DNA from: Spirochaetota bacterium
Lineage (GTDB): Bacteria; Spirochaetota; UBA4802; UBA5550
Length of the DNA: 41,833 bases
NCBI GenBank assembly: GCA_009787025.1
Contig: WRGT01000062.1
Location: 1 to 41,833 of the forward strand
Direction: 5' to 3'
Shown: one piece after another, positions 33,253 through 41,833 of the stretch
Layout: every line of letters begins with the position of its first letter
Position numbering within the stretch: position 1 is the stretch's first letter
Translations under genes and position numbers: made by a program
The notes under the pieces: generated by a model
The model's input: only the letters and a program-made list of their open reading frames with translations
Database searches by the model: none
What the model was told of the DNA's origin: nothing

Positions 33253-34544
33253 AAATACTCCCTCTTATTTTTTCGATAACCTTAATTACAATTGAAGTTC
33301 CTGCTGATACGGTTAACTTTAACAGCTATTTTATTAATGCGGCAGCTGCGGCAAAACCGTCAGTTGTTAAAATAATTGCCTTTAAAAAAGAGAAGTTAGA
33401 CGGCGTAGTTAAACTCAATCAAATTGCATACGGAACCGGAACTATAATAGCAAAGAGCGGATATATTGTTACGAACTATCATGTTGTAAAGAACGGAGAT
33501 CAGTTTAAAGCAATTTACAACGACGGCGCTTATGATGAATTTCAACTTTTTAAGAATGGAAAATATTATGTTGCAGATTATAAAACGGATATAGCAGTAT
33601 TAAAAATCAGTGATAATGGAGAAGAAAATTTTGTACCTATAAAGCTTGCTGATTCAAATATTCTTAATGAAGGGGAATGGGTTTTAGCAATAGGCAACCC
33701 TTATGGATTAAAACAATCGATAACAGCAGGGATTGTTTCATCAAAAGGGAGAGACAATATTGGGTTTACCGATATAGAAGATTTTATTCAAACAGATGTA
33801 CCGATAAATCCGGGAAATTCAGGCGGACCTCTTATAAATCTCAAAGGCGAAATGGTAGGGATGAATACTGCTATTAGATCGGTTTCAGGCGGATACCAGG
33901 GTATAAGCTTTGCAATACCGTCAAATATTGTAAAACAGGTATGCTTTGACTTAACTGCTTATGGCAGGGTAAAAAGGGGATGGATTGGTTTTATAGCAAG
34001 AGATAAAAACATCCATCAAAGCGATGATATTAAAAGCGTTGAGATTCTCTCTGTTATACATAATTCTCCTGCTGAAGCTGCAGGAATTAAACAGAACGAT
34101 ATAGTAAAAAAAATTGATGATGAAAAAATAGACAGCCTTGGCAGATTGATAAAAGTTGTCGGCAGTAAAAGTGTCGGTTCAAAGATAATTATTCAAGTAT
34201 CGCGAAATGGAAAGATTATAGATTTTAAACTTATCTTAAGAGAAAAAGATGAGTATGTCAAGATTCAAGGTGAATTAGAACAACTGTTTCAATCTTATGG
34301 TTTAGAGATTGATGAGGATGCCTCTAACAGGCATATTGTAGTTACTTCTATTTCTCCAAGGGGTCCATATAAGGAAATCATGGAGGGAGATGTAATTGTT
34401 GCAATAAATAACAACAGAATTTCATCTCTTGAAAATTTTATTGAAAAATATAGATTAGCTGAAAGAATAATCAATAATATTACCGTATTAAGAGACAAAA
34501 AAACTTATGACATATACTTTGAAGATTCAAGAAAAAAAGAATAA
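33249..34544 (+). CDS. HtrA/DegP family serine protease with two PDZ domains
   Basis: This 431-residue periplasmic S1C protease acts in protein quality control. A signal peptide occupies about residues 1-19. The chymotrypsin-fold domain (about 25-230) has the full triad: His78 in TNYHVV, Asp114 in KTDIAVLK and Ser191 in NPGNSGGPL. Two PDZ domains follow, about residues 235-325 (SVEILSVIHNSPAEAAGIKQ) and 335-425 (VVTSISPRGPYKEIMEGDVI). The length and layout match DegP/DegQ. The ATG at 33249 overlaps the amidase stop (ATGA), so the two are translationally coupled. The downstream small-protein gene overlaps this gene's end by 38 bp. Linking the amidase and protease suggests regulated cell-wall cleavage. 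Confidence 0.93.
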   Translation: MKILPLIFSITLITIEVPADTVNFNSYFINAAAAAKPSVVKIIAFKKEKLDGVVKLNQIAYGTGTIIAKSGYIVTNYHVVKNGDQFKAIYNDGAYDEFQLFKNGKYYVADYKTDIAVLKISDNGEENFVPIKLADSNILNEGEWVLAIGNPYGLKQSITAGIVSSKGRDNIGFTDIEDFIQTDVPINPGNSGGPLINLKGEMVGMNTAIRSVSGGYQGISFAIPSNIVKQVCFDLTAYGRVKRGWIGFIARDKNIHQSDDIKSVEILSVIHNSPAEAAGIKQNDIVKKIDDEKIDSLGRLIKVVGSKSVGSKIIIQVSRNGKIIDFKLILREKDEYVKIQGELEQLFQSYGLEIDEDASNRHIVVTSISPRGPYKEIMEGDVIVAINNNRISSLENFIEKYRLAERIINNITVLRDKKTYDIYFEDSRKKE

Positions 34545-34983
34545 TAAATTTAGATATAAAATATTAAATACATTGATTGTTGCTTTGATCAGCTCTAATC
34601 TGCCTGCTCAAGAGGCTGATATTGTCTTTGATAATAATTTTTTTAAAGAGTTTAATAAAAAACAGGTAATTCAGAGAGATGAGTTTCTTGAAAATATAAC
34701 AAATAAGGTTGTTATTGGAAGAGGAAAGATAATAGAGATAACGCCAAATCAAAGATATAAAAAAAAGTATAGAATCAAAATAGAATCATCGGATTCTACC
34801 GCTTATAGTCAAAATTTTATTTTTTTTGTATTTATTGAAAACAAAGATATGGTGGACCTCCTTAGCATAGATTCTAAATTTGAATTTAAAGGACAATTTA
34901 TGGGCTATACGCCTCTTAGTACAAAAAGGAATGAATATATTATTGATATAATAATTATGGACGGCTCAACAGTCATTGAATAA
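34507..34983 (+). CDS. Small exported protein, possible OB-fold
   Basis: A 158-residue protein that overlaps the 3' end of the HtrA gene by 38 bp. After a polar start (MTYTLKIQEKKNNKFRYK) a hydrophobic segment ending ISSNLPAQE looks like a signal sequence; if translation begins at an internal TTG the signal would be shorter. The mature part is beta-rich (VVIGRGKIIEITPNQRY, YRIKIESS, NFIFFVFIEN, FEFKGQFMGYTP, EYIIDIIIMDGS), a pattern like an OB-fold of the tRNA_anti-like kind, but I have no diagnostic residues. Position suggests a partner of the protease or amidase. It ends 14 bp before the AICAR transformylase start. Confidence 0.65.
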   Translation: MTYTLKIQEKKNNKFRYKILNTLIVALISSNLPAQEADIVFDNNFFKEFNKKQVIQRDEFLENITNKVVIGRGKIIEITPNQRYKKKYRIKIESSDSTAYSQNFIFFVFIENKDMVDLLSIDSKFEFKGQFMGYTPLSTKRNEYIIDIIIMDGSTVIE

Positions 34984-34997
34984 TTAAGGAATAATTG

Positions 34998-36284
34998 ATG
35001 AAAGATATAAAAAAAACCTATAGTACAATACTCGACGATAATTTCCCGAATGAAATGACAATAACTTTCGGCGATCAGAAATTACATTATAGAAAAAAAA
35101 TCTGGAAGATCAATGATGACGGCGTACAGGTTGAACGGGGTTTAAGATATGGAGAAAATCCAAGCCAGGAGGCAGCGATGTATGAACTCGTTAATGGAAA
35201 TCTTCTCCTTGCCGGGTGTGAATTTATAGGACATGGCAACTCTCTTGTAAGCGGTATTGACGAGAATATGCTTATCCAGTTTGGAAAACATCCCGGCAAA
35301 ATCAATCTCACCGATATTGACAATAGCCTTAATATATTAAAATACCTTATGGATAAAACAGCGGCTGTTATTGTGAAGCATAATAATCCGTGCGGTGTTG
35401 CATATGCGCCTACAATTGCAGAAGCATTTAATAAAGCCTATAGAGCAGACAGGATTGCAGCATTTGGCGGATGCTTAGCTTTAAACAAAGTATGCGATAA
35501 GGCAACAGCCGAATTGATTAACAATTACTATCTTGAGGTAGTTGTTGCCCCCGAGTATGACGGCGAAGCCATTAATATATTAAAGAATAAAAAAAATTTA
35601 CGAATTGTAAAAATACCAAGAATTGACCGCCTTGCAGATTTCCGCAATGCTGTTTTCCCTGATTTTAAATCTCTGATTGACGGAGGGATAATTGTTCAGC
35701 AATCTTCAACTACTAAGATAAGATCAAAAGATGATCTGCTCCCCGCTGAGACCGAATATAAAGGGGAAAAGTATTCCATTGAAAGAAAACCCACAGATAG
35801 AGAATTTGATGATATGCTATTCGGCTGGTATGTTGAGCAGGGCGTTACATCAAACTCTGTTTTATATGTAAAAGACGGAGTAACCGTAGGGATTGGTACG
35901 GGAGAACAGGACAGAGTAGGCGTTGCTGAAATAGCAATATATAAAGCCTGCACAAAATATGCCGATCTTGTATGCTATGACAGGTATGGAATTTCATATA
36001 AAGAACTAACACTGTCAATTCAAAAAGGGGAGAGAAATATATCCGATAAAAATATGATTGATGAAGAGACCGCTGCAGCAAAGGGCGGACTTAAAGGGGC
36101 TGTAGCAATATCAGATGCCTTTTTCCCATTCAGAGATGGTGTTGATATTATTATTGAACATGGGATTTCCGCAATATTGCAACCCGGAGGATCTATAAGG
36201 GATTTTGAATCTATCCAAGCCTGCAATGAAGCAAACCCTAAGGTAACAATGATGTTTACAGGCGAAAGGGCTTTTAAGCACTGA
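34998..36284 (+). CDS. Stand-alone AICAR transformylase (PurH C-terminal type)
   Basis: This 428-residue cytoplasmic enzyme matches the transformylase half of PurH, which uses 10-formyl-THF to convert AICAR to FAICAR in purine synthesis. Visible marks are YGENPSQEAAMYE, the catalytic KHNNPCGVAYAP, RIAAFGGCLALN, YVKDGVTVGIGTGEQDRV, KGGLKGAVAISDAFFPFRDG, ILQPGGSIRD and the C-terminal MMFTGERAFKH. The MGS-type IMP cyclohydrolase domain (about 200 residues) that normally precedes it is absent, so IMP cyclohydrolase must be encoded elsewhere. The start is the ATG at 34998 with AAGGA upstream; a TTG one codon earlier is also in frame. It is the last gene of the amidase-HtrA group and converges with the gene ending at 36290. 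Confidence 0.92.
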   Translation: MKDIKKTYSTILDDNFPNEMTITFGDQKLHYRKKIWKINDDGVQVERGLRYGENPSQEAAMYELVNGNLLLAGCEFIGHGNSLVSGIDENMLIQFGKHPGKINLTDIDNSLNILKYLMDKTAAVIVKHNNPCGVAYAPTIAEAFNKAYRADRIAAFGGCLALNKVCDKATAELINNYYLEVVVAPEYDGEAINILKNKKNLRIVKIPRIDRLADFRNAVFPDFKSLIDGGIIVQQSSTTKIRSKDDLLPAETEYKGEKYSIERKPTDREFDDMLFGWYVEQGVTSNSVLYVKDGVTVGIGTGEQDRVGVAEIAIYKACTKYADLVCYDRYGISYKELTLSIQKGERNISDKNMIDEETAAAKGGLKGAVAISDAFFPFRDGVDIIIEHGISAILQPGGSIRDFESIQACNEANPKVTMMFTGERAFKH

Positions 36285-36289
36285 TATTA

Positions 36290-36964
36290 CTATCTTTTTT
36301 TCTGTTTTTCATACTCTTTCATATATTGATCTATAAGGCTGGTCCCTTTAGATTCAACATTCTTTGCTTCACCTTCCTTAACAGGCTGTAATTTCTTAGC
36401 AAAAAGTCCGCCCACCAGTTTAAAAGGCTGCACTATTATGTTTTTAACTGCAGTTGCATATTCGGCTATAAACTCGCCAACTGTCTTAAAAAATGATTTT
36501 TTTGCGCCCTTCCCTGAAGGAGGAGTTTTTAACGAAGTAAGCTTACTGGGAGATGTACCCGGAGGTACAATTTCTACAGTAGTTTTATTAGCTGCAGGCG
36601 TTACAGGAGTAGCTGCAGGCGTTCCCACATTAGAAGCCGCTACGGTCTTTCTCTTATACATTGATTGTACAACAGACGGTGTTGGCTCGTATTGTACACT
36701 GGGAATTTTTGATACTTTTTGCGATTTTTTCAACCCTATAATTGTTGAACCGGTTGACTCTGATCCTCTATCTATCATAAAAAGAAATAGATAATAGATA
36801 TACATGAATACATTATAAAAAATCCCGAAAAAAGCCGACCAGATCTCTACAAATCCCCAAAATAATAAATTTAAAATTTTACCGAAATCTACTATTTTAA
36901 AAACAAAACTGTATGCATTATCAATAGCAAAATTGGAAAACTGCTTGACCATACTATATTTCAT
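36290..36964 (-). CDS. Membrane-anchored protein with Pro/Thr-rich linker, unknown
   Basis: This 224-residue protein has a strongly hydrophobic N-terminal part (about residues 10-65, one or two membrane segments ending YYLFLFMIDRG), a low-complexity linker rich in Pro, Thr, Ala and Val (about 110-155, with TPAATPVTPAANKTTVE), and a basic amphipathic C-terminal region (KSFFKTVGEFIAEYATAVKN, then a Lys/Glu tail). The ATG at 36964 has GGAG seven bases upstream. I do not recognise a family. It lies between the AICAR transformylase and the next envelope-type protein. The linker suggests a scaffold or attachment protein, but that is a guess. Confidence 0.7.
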   Translation of the reverse strand: MKYSMVKQFSNFAIDNAYSFVFKIVDFGKILNLLFWGFVEIWSAFFGIFYNVFMYIYYLFLFMIDRGSESTGSTIIGLKKSQKVSKIPSVQYEPTPSVVQSMYKRKTVAASNVGTPAATPVTPAANKTTVEIVPPGTSPSKLTSLKTPPSGKGAKKSFFKTVGEFIAEYATAVKNIIVQPFKLVGGLFAKKLQPVKEGEAKNVESKGTSLIDQYMKEYEKQKKR

Positions 36965-37144
36965 AACATTACTCCAAAATATTCATTATTTAAATAAAAA
37001 CAAAAAAACATTATTAATAAAGATTACTATTTATTGCCATGTTGAGTCAATTATTTTTTACAGTTAATAGATATTTAGGAAATGAATAAGTCAAAAAATA
37101 TATATTCTATCTCCTCTTGGATTTTCTACAAAGCAGGAAGTTAT

Positions 37145-37759
37145 TTATCTTTTAATTGGTCGTACAATATAATTTTGACTAAAAACTAACTTTTCATCAT
37201 CTGCATCAAAGAGTAGTACTGTTATTGTATTAAAGAAATAGTAGTTTTTTACATACTTGCTAAAGTGTCTTGCCCTAAAAATCATCATATCATTGATAAC
37301 ATACGGTTTGCCCGTATCCTGATCCATACCGGCTTTTATATTTTTGGGATATTTTTGATAAACCTTTTGCGAAACGCCCTTCTCATCAGTTTCGGTATAT
37401 TCAAAATTTGTCAAATCATCAGGATATGCTTTAATATTTTTTATCAAAATTTTATCTTCAAGATCAGGACTTTCAAAGCTGGATTTCGGAATATACTCTT
37501 TTTCATAAGTGGCAACAACAAATGCATATAATTCTATTGGAGTATTTGTTAAATTTTCAATTTGGAAGGATGTTTCAAGATATTCTCCTGCAATATCATA
37601 TTGAAATCTTGCAAAATTTATATTTTTTACTTTAAACACCTTTGACGAAAGTGATAGGACCGGTTTCTTTTTAATATCCAATTTAACTTCAGAACTTTTA
37701 TCCTGAGAGAAAAGGACTATTGGGATAATAACAAAAAAAGATGTTAAGAACCGTTTCAT
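37145..37759 (-). CDS. Exported beta-rich protein of unknown function
   Basis: This 204-residue protein starts at the ATG at 37759, where GAGGGA lies five bases upstream and a short signal peptide follows (MKRFLTSFFVIIPIVLFSQ); an in-frame ATG at 37801 is less good. The mature part is dominated by beta strands (LETSFQIENLTNTPIELYAF, VATYEKEYIP, YYFFNTITVLLFDADDEKL), a pattern like an immunoglobulin-style or DUF-type exported domain. There are no cysteines or obvious active-site motifs. It lies 13 bp before the 5'-proximal large dehydrogenase ends at 37815, hence may be co-transcribed with it. Function unknown. Confidence 0.7.
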   Translation of the reverse strand: MKRFLTSFFVIIPIVLFSQDKSSEVKLDIKKKPVLSLSSKVFKVKNINFARFQYDIAGEYLETSFQIENLTNTPIELYAFVVATYEKEYIPKSSFESPDLEDKILIKNIKAYPDDLTNFEYTETDEKGVSQKVYQKYPKNIKAGMDQDTGKPYVINDMMIFRARHFSKYVKNYYFFNTITVLLFDADDEKLVFSQNYIVRPIKR

Positions 37760-37814
37760 TTTGTTCCCTCTTATAAGTATACTACTGATTAATTTCGACA
37801 TCTATATCTTTTTT

Positions 37815-40800
37815 TTAAAGTATAATTCTTTCAATACCATTTTTTTTAGTTACGTTTGATATAAAATCCTTCTTCCAGCCTCGTCCAAGGAAAATTTCAG
37901 CAAGGTAAACAGCCATTGACTTCCCTTTTACCGAATTTTTACTGTTTATCTTAGAAAGTCCCTGAACACAACTGGGACATGTTGTAATTACAGTAATATC
38001 ATCCTGTTTTTTTAGCAATGATGATATATTAGAAGCTTTTCTATCCCTTAGCGAATTAGATATAAATGGAGCCGAAAGTGACATTGTTCCTCCTTCTCCG
38101 CAGCAATTTGATGTTACTATAGGTTTATTCCCTAATATTGTATTAAATGTTCTATCAACGCCTATAGATTTAAGCGGAGAATGGCATGGATCATGATAAT
38201 ATATAGTCTCTCTTTGAATTTTTTTATACAGATCCTCCTGCGCAATAAACTCATTTATATCGATAATCCTTGATCTGGGGAATATATTCTCTATTTTATA
38301 CTTATCAAGCATTTCATAACATGTGCCGCATGATACAATAACATCTTCAATACCCATATAGTTTATTATATCTGCCATCCTGTGAAATAAAACCCTGTTT
38401 TCATAACTTTTTGTCTCTGCCTCTTTCTTTTTACCATTTGCAAGCAGGGGATAGCCGCAGCAGAGATATTCGGGCGGAATTACTACTCTGACACCTGCAG
38501 CATATAACAGGGCTATTGCTGCAAAACTTATTTCGGGAAACATCCTCTCGGAACCGCACCCGGGAAAATAAACTACGCTTTTAATTATCTCCTTATCGGG
38601 ATTCTGAAATGCAAAAAAGATATTTACCCCTTTTAATCCAAGACGCTCTCTTAAAGAGGTTGAACCTGCTTTTGGAAACCGCGCCTGTAGCATACCGTTA
38701 ATTTTAGGTATAACTTTCTCCGACACCTTATTAATAGGTTTATTGACAATATATGCAAATCTCTGCATTGAATAACCAAACCTCAATAAAAGTAATCTAA
38801 ACAGCTTATTTGTATAGTAGCCTTTCCTTTTAAGATAAAAAAGGACAAAACTTGTAATAAGCTTAGGTTCAGCCCTTTTCCTGTCATGAAGCAGGCTTCT
38901 GATTGCCAGAGATACCGAAGCAAAATCTATACTCACAGGACACGGGTTATTACAGTTGTGACACATTGTACAGTGATCCGAAACATCGCGCAGCATTCTA
39001 AAATTTCTAAAGGTTAGATTATTTGTAGTCTGAGCTTCATAGAGTACAGCCTCTGTTATAAGGGTAACAGCCAATATCTTATTTCTGGGACTGTAAAACA
39101 TTGTACAACTTGGAACATGCGTATTGCATACATCTTTACATTTTCCGCATCTTAAACATGAGGCTATGGACTTTGTAAGGTCCTCCATATCTGCCACCTC
39201 AAGAATAAATGCTTCAAGTTCAAGGAGATTAAGTGAAGGCGTATAAACAAAATTGTGAGGAAAATCATGCTTTAATTTTCCGGGATTAAAAAGCTCTTTA
39301 GGATCAACCTCTTTTTTATACTCAGCGAAATCATCCAGTATATCTTTATCTAAAAATTTAAGCTTAGTAAGTCCTATGCCGTGTTCGCCTGAGATAACGC
39401 CGTTAAATTTATTAACAGTCTCTTTCATAATAATCTCAGCTATCTCATCGGCATCCTGCATCATCCTGTAGTCATTGGAATGGACAGGTATATTAACATG
39501 AATATTTCCATCACCTGCATGCATGTGAGTTGCTATGATGAGTTTTCTGCTAAGCCTGAAATTTACTATTTCATCAAATGAATTTATTATTTCATTATAA
39601 CCATGGAAATTCTTTCTAAACCTGTCTATCACAATATCGGAAATTGAATATTCTAATCCTCCGTCACGCAGAAGTTCAAAGAGATACATTGAGCTGTCAT
39701 TTTTATCTTGAATAAAATTACAAGCAGTTACAGGTTTCTCAATATTATTAATATATTCAATCTGTTTATCTTTTATATCTCTAACGTGCCGTATAAATAA
39801 TTCTATTTTGGATTGCAGAAAAACATCCCTATTATCTTTAAGAGTTTTAAAATATTCGGTTACATCATCTATTATAGAACAATTATTCTCTAACTCTTTC
39901 TGAATATTCAGTCTGTCAATAAAATCAGAAAACTGCGGGAGAGCCTCAACCGGGATGACAATATCTTCATTCAACTTAAAAGCATTTGTATGCCGCGCAA
40001 TAGCCGACAGATTTTTTCTGTCTTTCCAGAATAATTCCCTCTTCTCTTCGGAATCAGCTGCAAATCCCTCGGTGTTATAGGGTTTTACTATATCAAGAAT
40101 TTTTTCCGAAGCCTCTTTGAGTTTATCAATATCATCGCTTTCTATGTCTATTAAAAGCACAGCCTTAGGGAACTCAATCCTGTTAGATTTATTTCTATAA
40201 GCTATTGCTCCGACATATTTCCCATCAAAGTGCTCTAAGGCTGTAAGATATACATCTTTGTCGGAATTGAATGTTTCTCTGATTTTTACTATAGTCTTGG
40301 ATGCATTAATCATGTTAGTGCCGAAAAATTCAAGACAGATTGTCCGGCAGTGAGTAAACGGCTTATATAATACAAACTTAGCTGAGACAATAACTCCGTC
40401 ACACCCCTCTTTCTGAATTCCGGGCAGACCCTTTAACGCTTTATTTGTAATATCCTTTCCAACACCCTGTTTCCTTATATCTAATCCGCTTAATGTGATA
40501 GTCTTTAATAACTTTTCGTTTTTCTTTTTCGGCGTTGAATAAACATCAAATACAACCGTATCCTCCGGTTCGATTTTTCTGTGAGGGTGTTCCCTTCTTC
40601 TGACTTCAAGTATATGACCAAGCGCATTGATAATTTTAAACGAATATATATTATCAACAGCAGTCCCCCAGATTAACCCCTTTTTACCGCCTGCATTTTC
40701 GGCAATATTCCCACCGATTGTTGATGCCCATGAAGATGTCGGATCTGTTGCAAATATATAACCTCTCTCCTTACAGAAATGTGTTACGGTCTCTGTAATA

Positions 40801-41528
40801 GCTCCTGCTTCAACTTCAACAATCGGTATATTTTTGCCGTTAACCAATATAAACTCTATCTCTTTTATGCCATTCATCTTTTCGGTATTAATAATCATTG
40901 TGTCGGGATATACAGGGATGGCTCCGCCGGTAAGCCCTGTCCCGCCGCCACGCGGTATAATCTTTAAATCAAGAACAACAGCAGCTTTTATCAATCTTGA
41001 TATTTCTGTTATCGATTCGGGATATACAATAACCTCAGGATACTCAACTCGCCAATCGGTTGCATCTGTAACATGGGCAACCTTATGATATGCGCTAAAA
41101 TGTATATTTTCTTTGGATGTTATAGAATTTAAGGTATGAAATATTTTTTTTCTCTTTTTTTTCTCAGTTTTGAATTTATTAAAAAATTTTTTATCAACTC
41201 TTTCTAATTTTTTTACTAATTCAGGTATTCGCTCATTTGTTGTTTTACTGATAATAGATTCAAAGCGTATCTGATGGAGTTTTTTTAATCTCTTCTGCTT
41301 CTTTACGTTGTTTAGAAGATCGTTAAATATATAGGGATTCCTGTCAATAATGAAAATATCGCCAATAATCTCAAAGATAGATTTTGCACTTTTTCCTGTT
41401 ATTCTGCGGTGTCTGAGTTCATCTAACAATCTCCATGTCTCTTCGTCAAAGTATTTAAGAATAATCTCTTTGTCTGAGAATGACGTATAGTTATAAGGAA
41501 TCTCTCTATATCCAAAATCTTTCTTCAT
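37815..41528 (-). CDS. FAD/Fe-S D-2-hydroxyacid (D-2-hydroxyglutarate-type) dehydrogenase, YdiJ-like
   Basis: This 1237-residue flavoprotein oxidises a D-2-hydroxyacid and passes electrons to iron-sulfur centres. Domain order: an N-terminal extension (about 1-150), FAD_binding_4 with PRGGGTGLTGGAIPV and DPTSSWASTIGGNIAENAGG (about 165-330), an FAD-oxidase C domain with HMHAGDGNIHVNIPVHSND and VISGEHGIGLTKLKFL (about 560-770), two Fer4 motifs (CLRCGKCKDVCNTHVPSC, CTMCHNCNNPCP) and two CCG domains (YFPGCGSERMF with EYLCCGYP; YHDPCHSP with NCCGEGG). E. coli YdiJ has the same fusion at about 1018 residues, so this one carries about 220 extra residues. Start ATG at 41528. The substrate is inferred from YdiJ. 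Confidence 0.88.
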   Translation of the reverse strand: MKKDFGYREIPYNYTSFSDKEIILKYFDEETWRLLDELRHRRITGKSAKSIFEIIGDIFIIDRNPYIFNDLLNNVKKQKRLKKLHQIRFESIISKTTNERIPELVKKLERVDKKFFNKFKTEKKKRKKIFHTLNSITSKENIHFSAYHKVAHVTDATDWRVEYPEVIVYPESITEISRLIKAAVVLDLKIIPRGGGTGLTGGAIPVYPDTMIINTEKMNGIKEIEFILVNGKNIPIVEVEAGAITETVTHFCKERGYIFATDPTSSWASTIGGNIAENAGGKKGLIWGTAVDNIYSFKIINALGHILEVRRREHPHRKIEPEDTVVFDVYSTPKKKNEKLLKTITLSGLDIRKQGVGKDITNKALKGLPGIQKEGCDGVIVSAKFVLYKPFTHCRTICLEFFGTNMINASKTIVKIRETFNSDKDVYLTALEHFDGKYVGAIAYRNKSNRIEFPKAVLLIDIESDDIDKLKEASEKILDIVKPYNTEGFAADSEEKRELFWKDRKNLSAIARHTNAFKLNEDIVIPVEALPQFSDFIDRLNIQKELENNCSIIDDVTEYFKTLKDNRDVFLQSKIELFIRHVRDIKDKQIEYINNIEKPVTACNFIQDKNDSSMYLFELLRDGGLEYSISDIVIDRFRKNFHGYNEIINSFDEIVNFRLSRKLIIATHMHAGDGNIHVNIPVHSNDYRMMQDADEIAEIIMKETVNKFNGVISGEHGIGLTKLKFLDKDILDDFAEYKKEVDPKELFNPGKLKHDFPHNFVYTPSLNLLELEAFILEVADMEDLTKSIASCLRCGKCKDVCNTHVPSCTMFYSPRNKILAVTLITEAVLYEAQTTNNLTFRNFRMLRDVSDHCTMCHNCNNPCPVSIDFASVSLAIRSLLHDRKRAEPKLITSFVLFYLKRKGYYTNKLFRLLLLRFGYSMQRFAYIVNKPINKVSEKVIPKINGMLQARFPKAGSTSLRERLGLKGVNIFFAFQNPDKEIIKSVVYFPGCGSERMFPEISFAAIALLYAAGVRVVIPPEYLCCGYPLLANGKKKEAETKSYENRVLFHRMADIINYMGIEDVIVSCGTCYEMLDKYKIENIFPRSRIIDINEFIAQEDLYKKIQRETIYYHDPCHSPLKSIGVDRTFNTILGNKPIVTSNCCGEGGTMSLSAPFISNSLRDRKASNISSLLKKQDDITVITTCPSCVQGLSKINSKNSVKGKSMAVYLAEIFLGRGWKKDFISNVTKKNGIERIIL

Positions 41529-41833
41529 ATAAAATATCCGTATAAAATATAGATAAACTCACATATACTGTAAATTAATGTCAAGTAATTTAGAGGTATT
41601 TGCCGCAGGAGGCTGTCTGATATAACATCATAAACTTAAGGAAAATAAGAAGAAAATAGTTTCGTACTTCGTACAAATACAATGTACATACAAGGGGTCA
41701 GAGCCAGCATCAAATATCATAAACTTAAGGAAAATTTTAAATATGGGGTCAGAGCCAACATCATAAACTTAAGGATTTTTAACATCGAATTATACGAATT
41801 AACACGAATATTTCAATAGCATTTAGGTCTTTA
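41529..41833. repeat. Right-end non-coding region with GGGGTCAGAGCC and CATCATAAACTTAAGG repeats
   Basis: This region carries no gene I can support. GGGGTCAGAGCC occurs at 41694 and 41745, 51 bp apart and in the same orientation, the same unit as in the 16863-17512 array. A second word, CATCATAAACTTAAGG, occurs near 41626, in altered form near 41715, and at 41759, each next to the first word or close to it. A version (CATCATAAACTATAAACTTTAAGG) also follows the unit at 17175. The sequence continues beyond the window. Confidence 0.85.

Noticed and set aside
1-41833. tRNA, rRNA or riboswitch genes
   Set aside because: I scanned the gaps for cloverleaf-like stems and GC-rich conserved blocks and saw none; all long gaps are explained by repeats or AT-rich DNA.

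Overview
This is an AT-rich bacterial chromosome segment. Most of it is tightly packed housekeeping and envelope genes, with one accessory island of about 6.5 kb in the middle. There is no rRNA or other phylogenetic marker, so taxonomy is inference. A Gram-negative, spirochaete-like bacterium (Spirochaetota) fits best: low GC, lipoproteins with relaxed lipoboxes, an outer-membrane beta-barrel protein, a CarD/CdnL regulator beside a membrane PIN-TRAM protein and PBP1A, and several conserved-looking proteins with no familiar family.

Layout. 1-89 is a heptamer tandem repeat. 390-1705 is a TetR regulator divergent from RidA. 1708-6752 holds two large unrecognised proteins (one exported, one cytoplasmic) on either side of a palindromic MITE-like element. 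6760-15431 is the phosphate block: SrkA-like kinase, a small exported protein, pstA, pstC, phoR, phoB, phoU and pstB on the minus strand, with pstS divergent on the plus strand. A second MITE-like copy, inverted relative to the first, sits between pstB and pstS.

15494-21977 is the accessory island. It contains a DUF4143-type AAA ATPase whose upstream region has a three-unit 40-bp periodic dyad array, a run of GGGGTCAGAGC-headed repeat segments, an orphan C-terminal gene fragment, two RCC1-repeat lipoproteins (3 and 7 blades) sharing nearly identical DNA and flanking a beta-barrel protein, a pentamer tandem repeat, a RhuM-family pseudogene and a HEPN/MNT pair.

22077-30644 returns to core genes: UvrD/PcrA helicase, an ACT-domain protein with a degenerate malic-enzyme-like body, a frameshifted flavoprotein, a PIN-TRAM membrane protein, CarD, PBP1A and a small membrane protein. 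30942-36284 is a plus-strand group: a small exported protein with its own promoter and terminator, then a coupled set of zinc amidase, HtrA protease, a small exported protein and a stand-alone AICAR transformylase. 36290-41528 (minus) holds two unknown envelope proteins and a 1237-residue FAD/Fe-S D-2-hydroxyacid dehydrogenase of the YdiJ type. The window ends in the same GGGGTCAGAGC repeat family found in the island.

How the genes work together. The Pst/Pho genes form a complete phosphate uptake and sensing unit. PBP1A, amidase, HtrA and the exported proteins belong to envelope growth and quality control. The most unusual items are the repeat-headed segment array, the phased dyad array before the ATPase, the RCC1 pair that looks prone to recombination, and the malic-enzyme-like pseudoenzyme.
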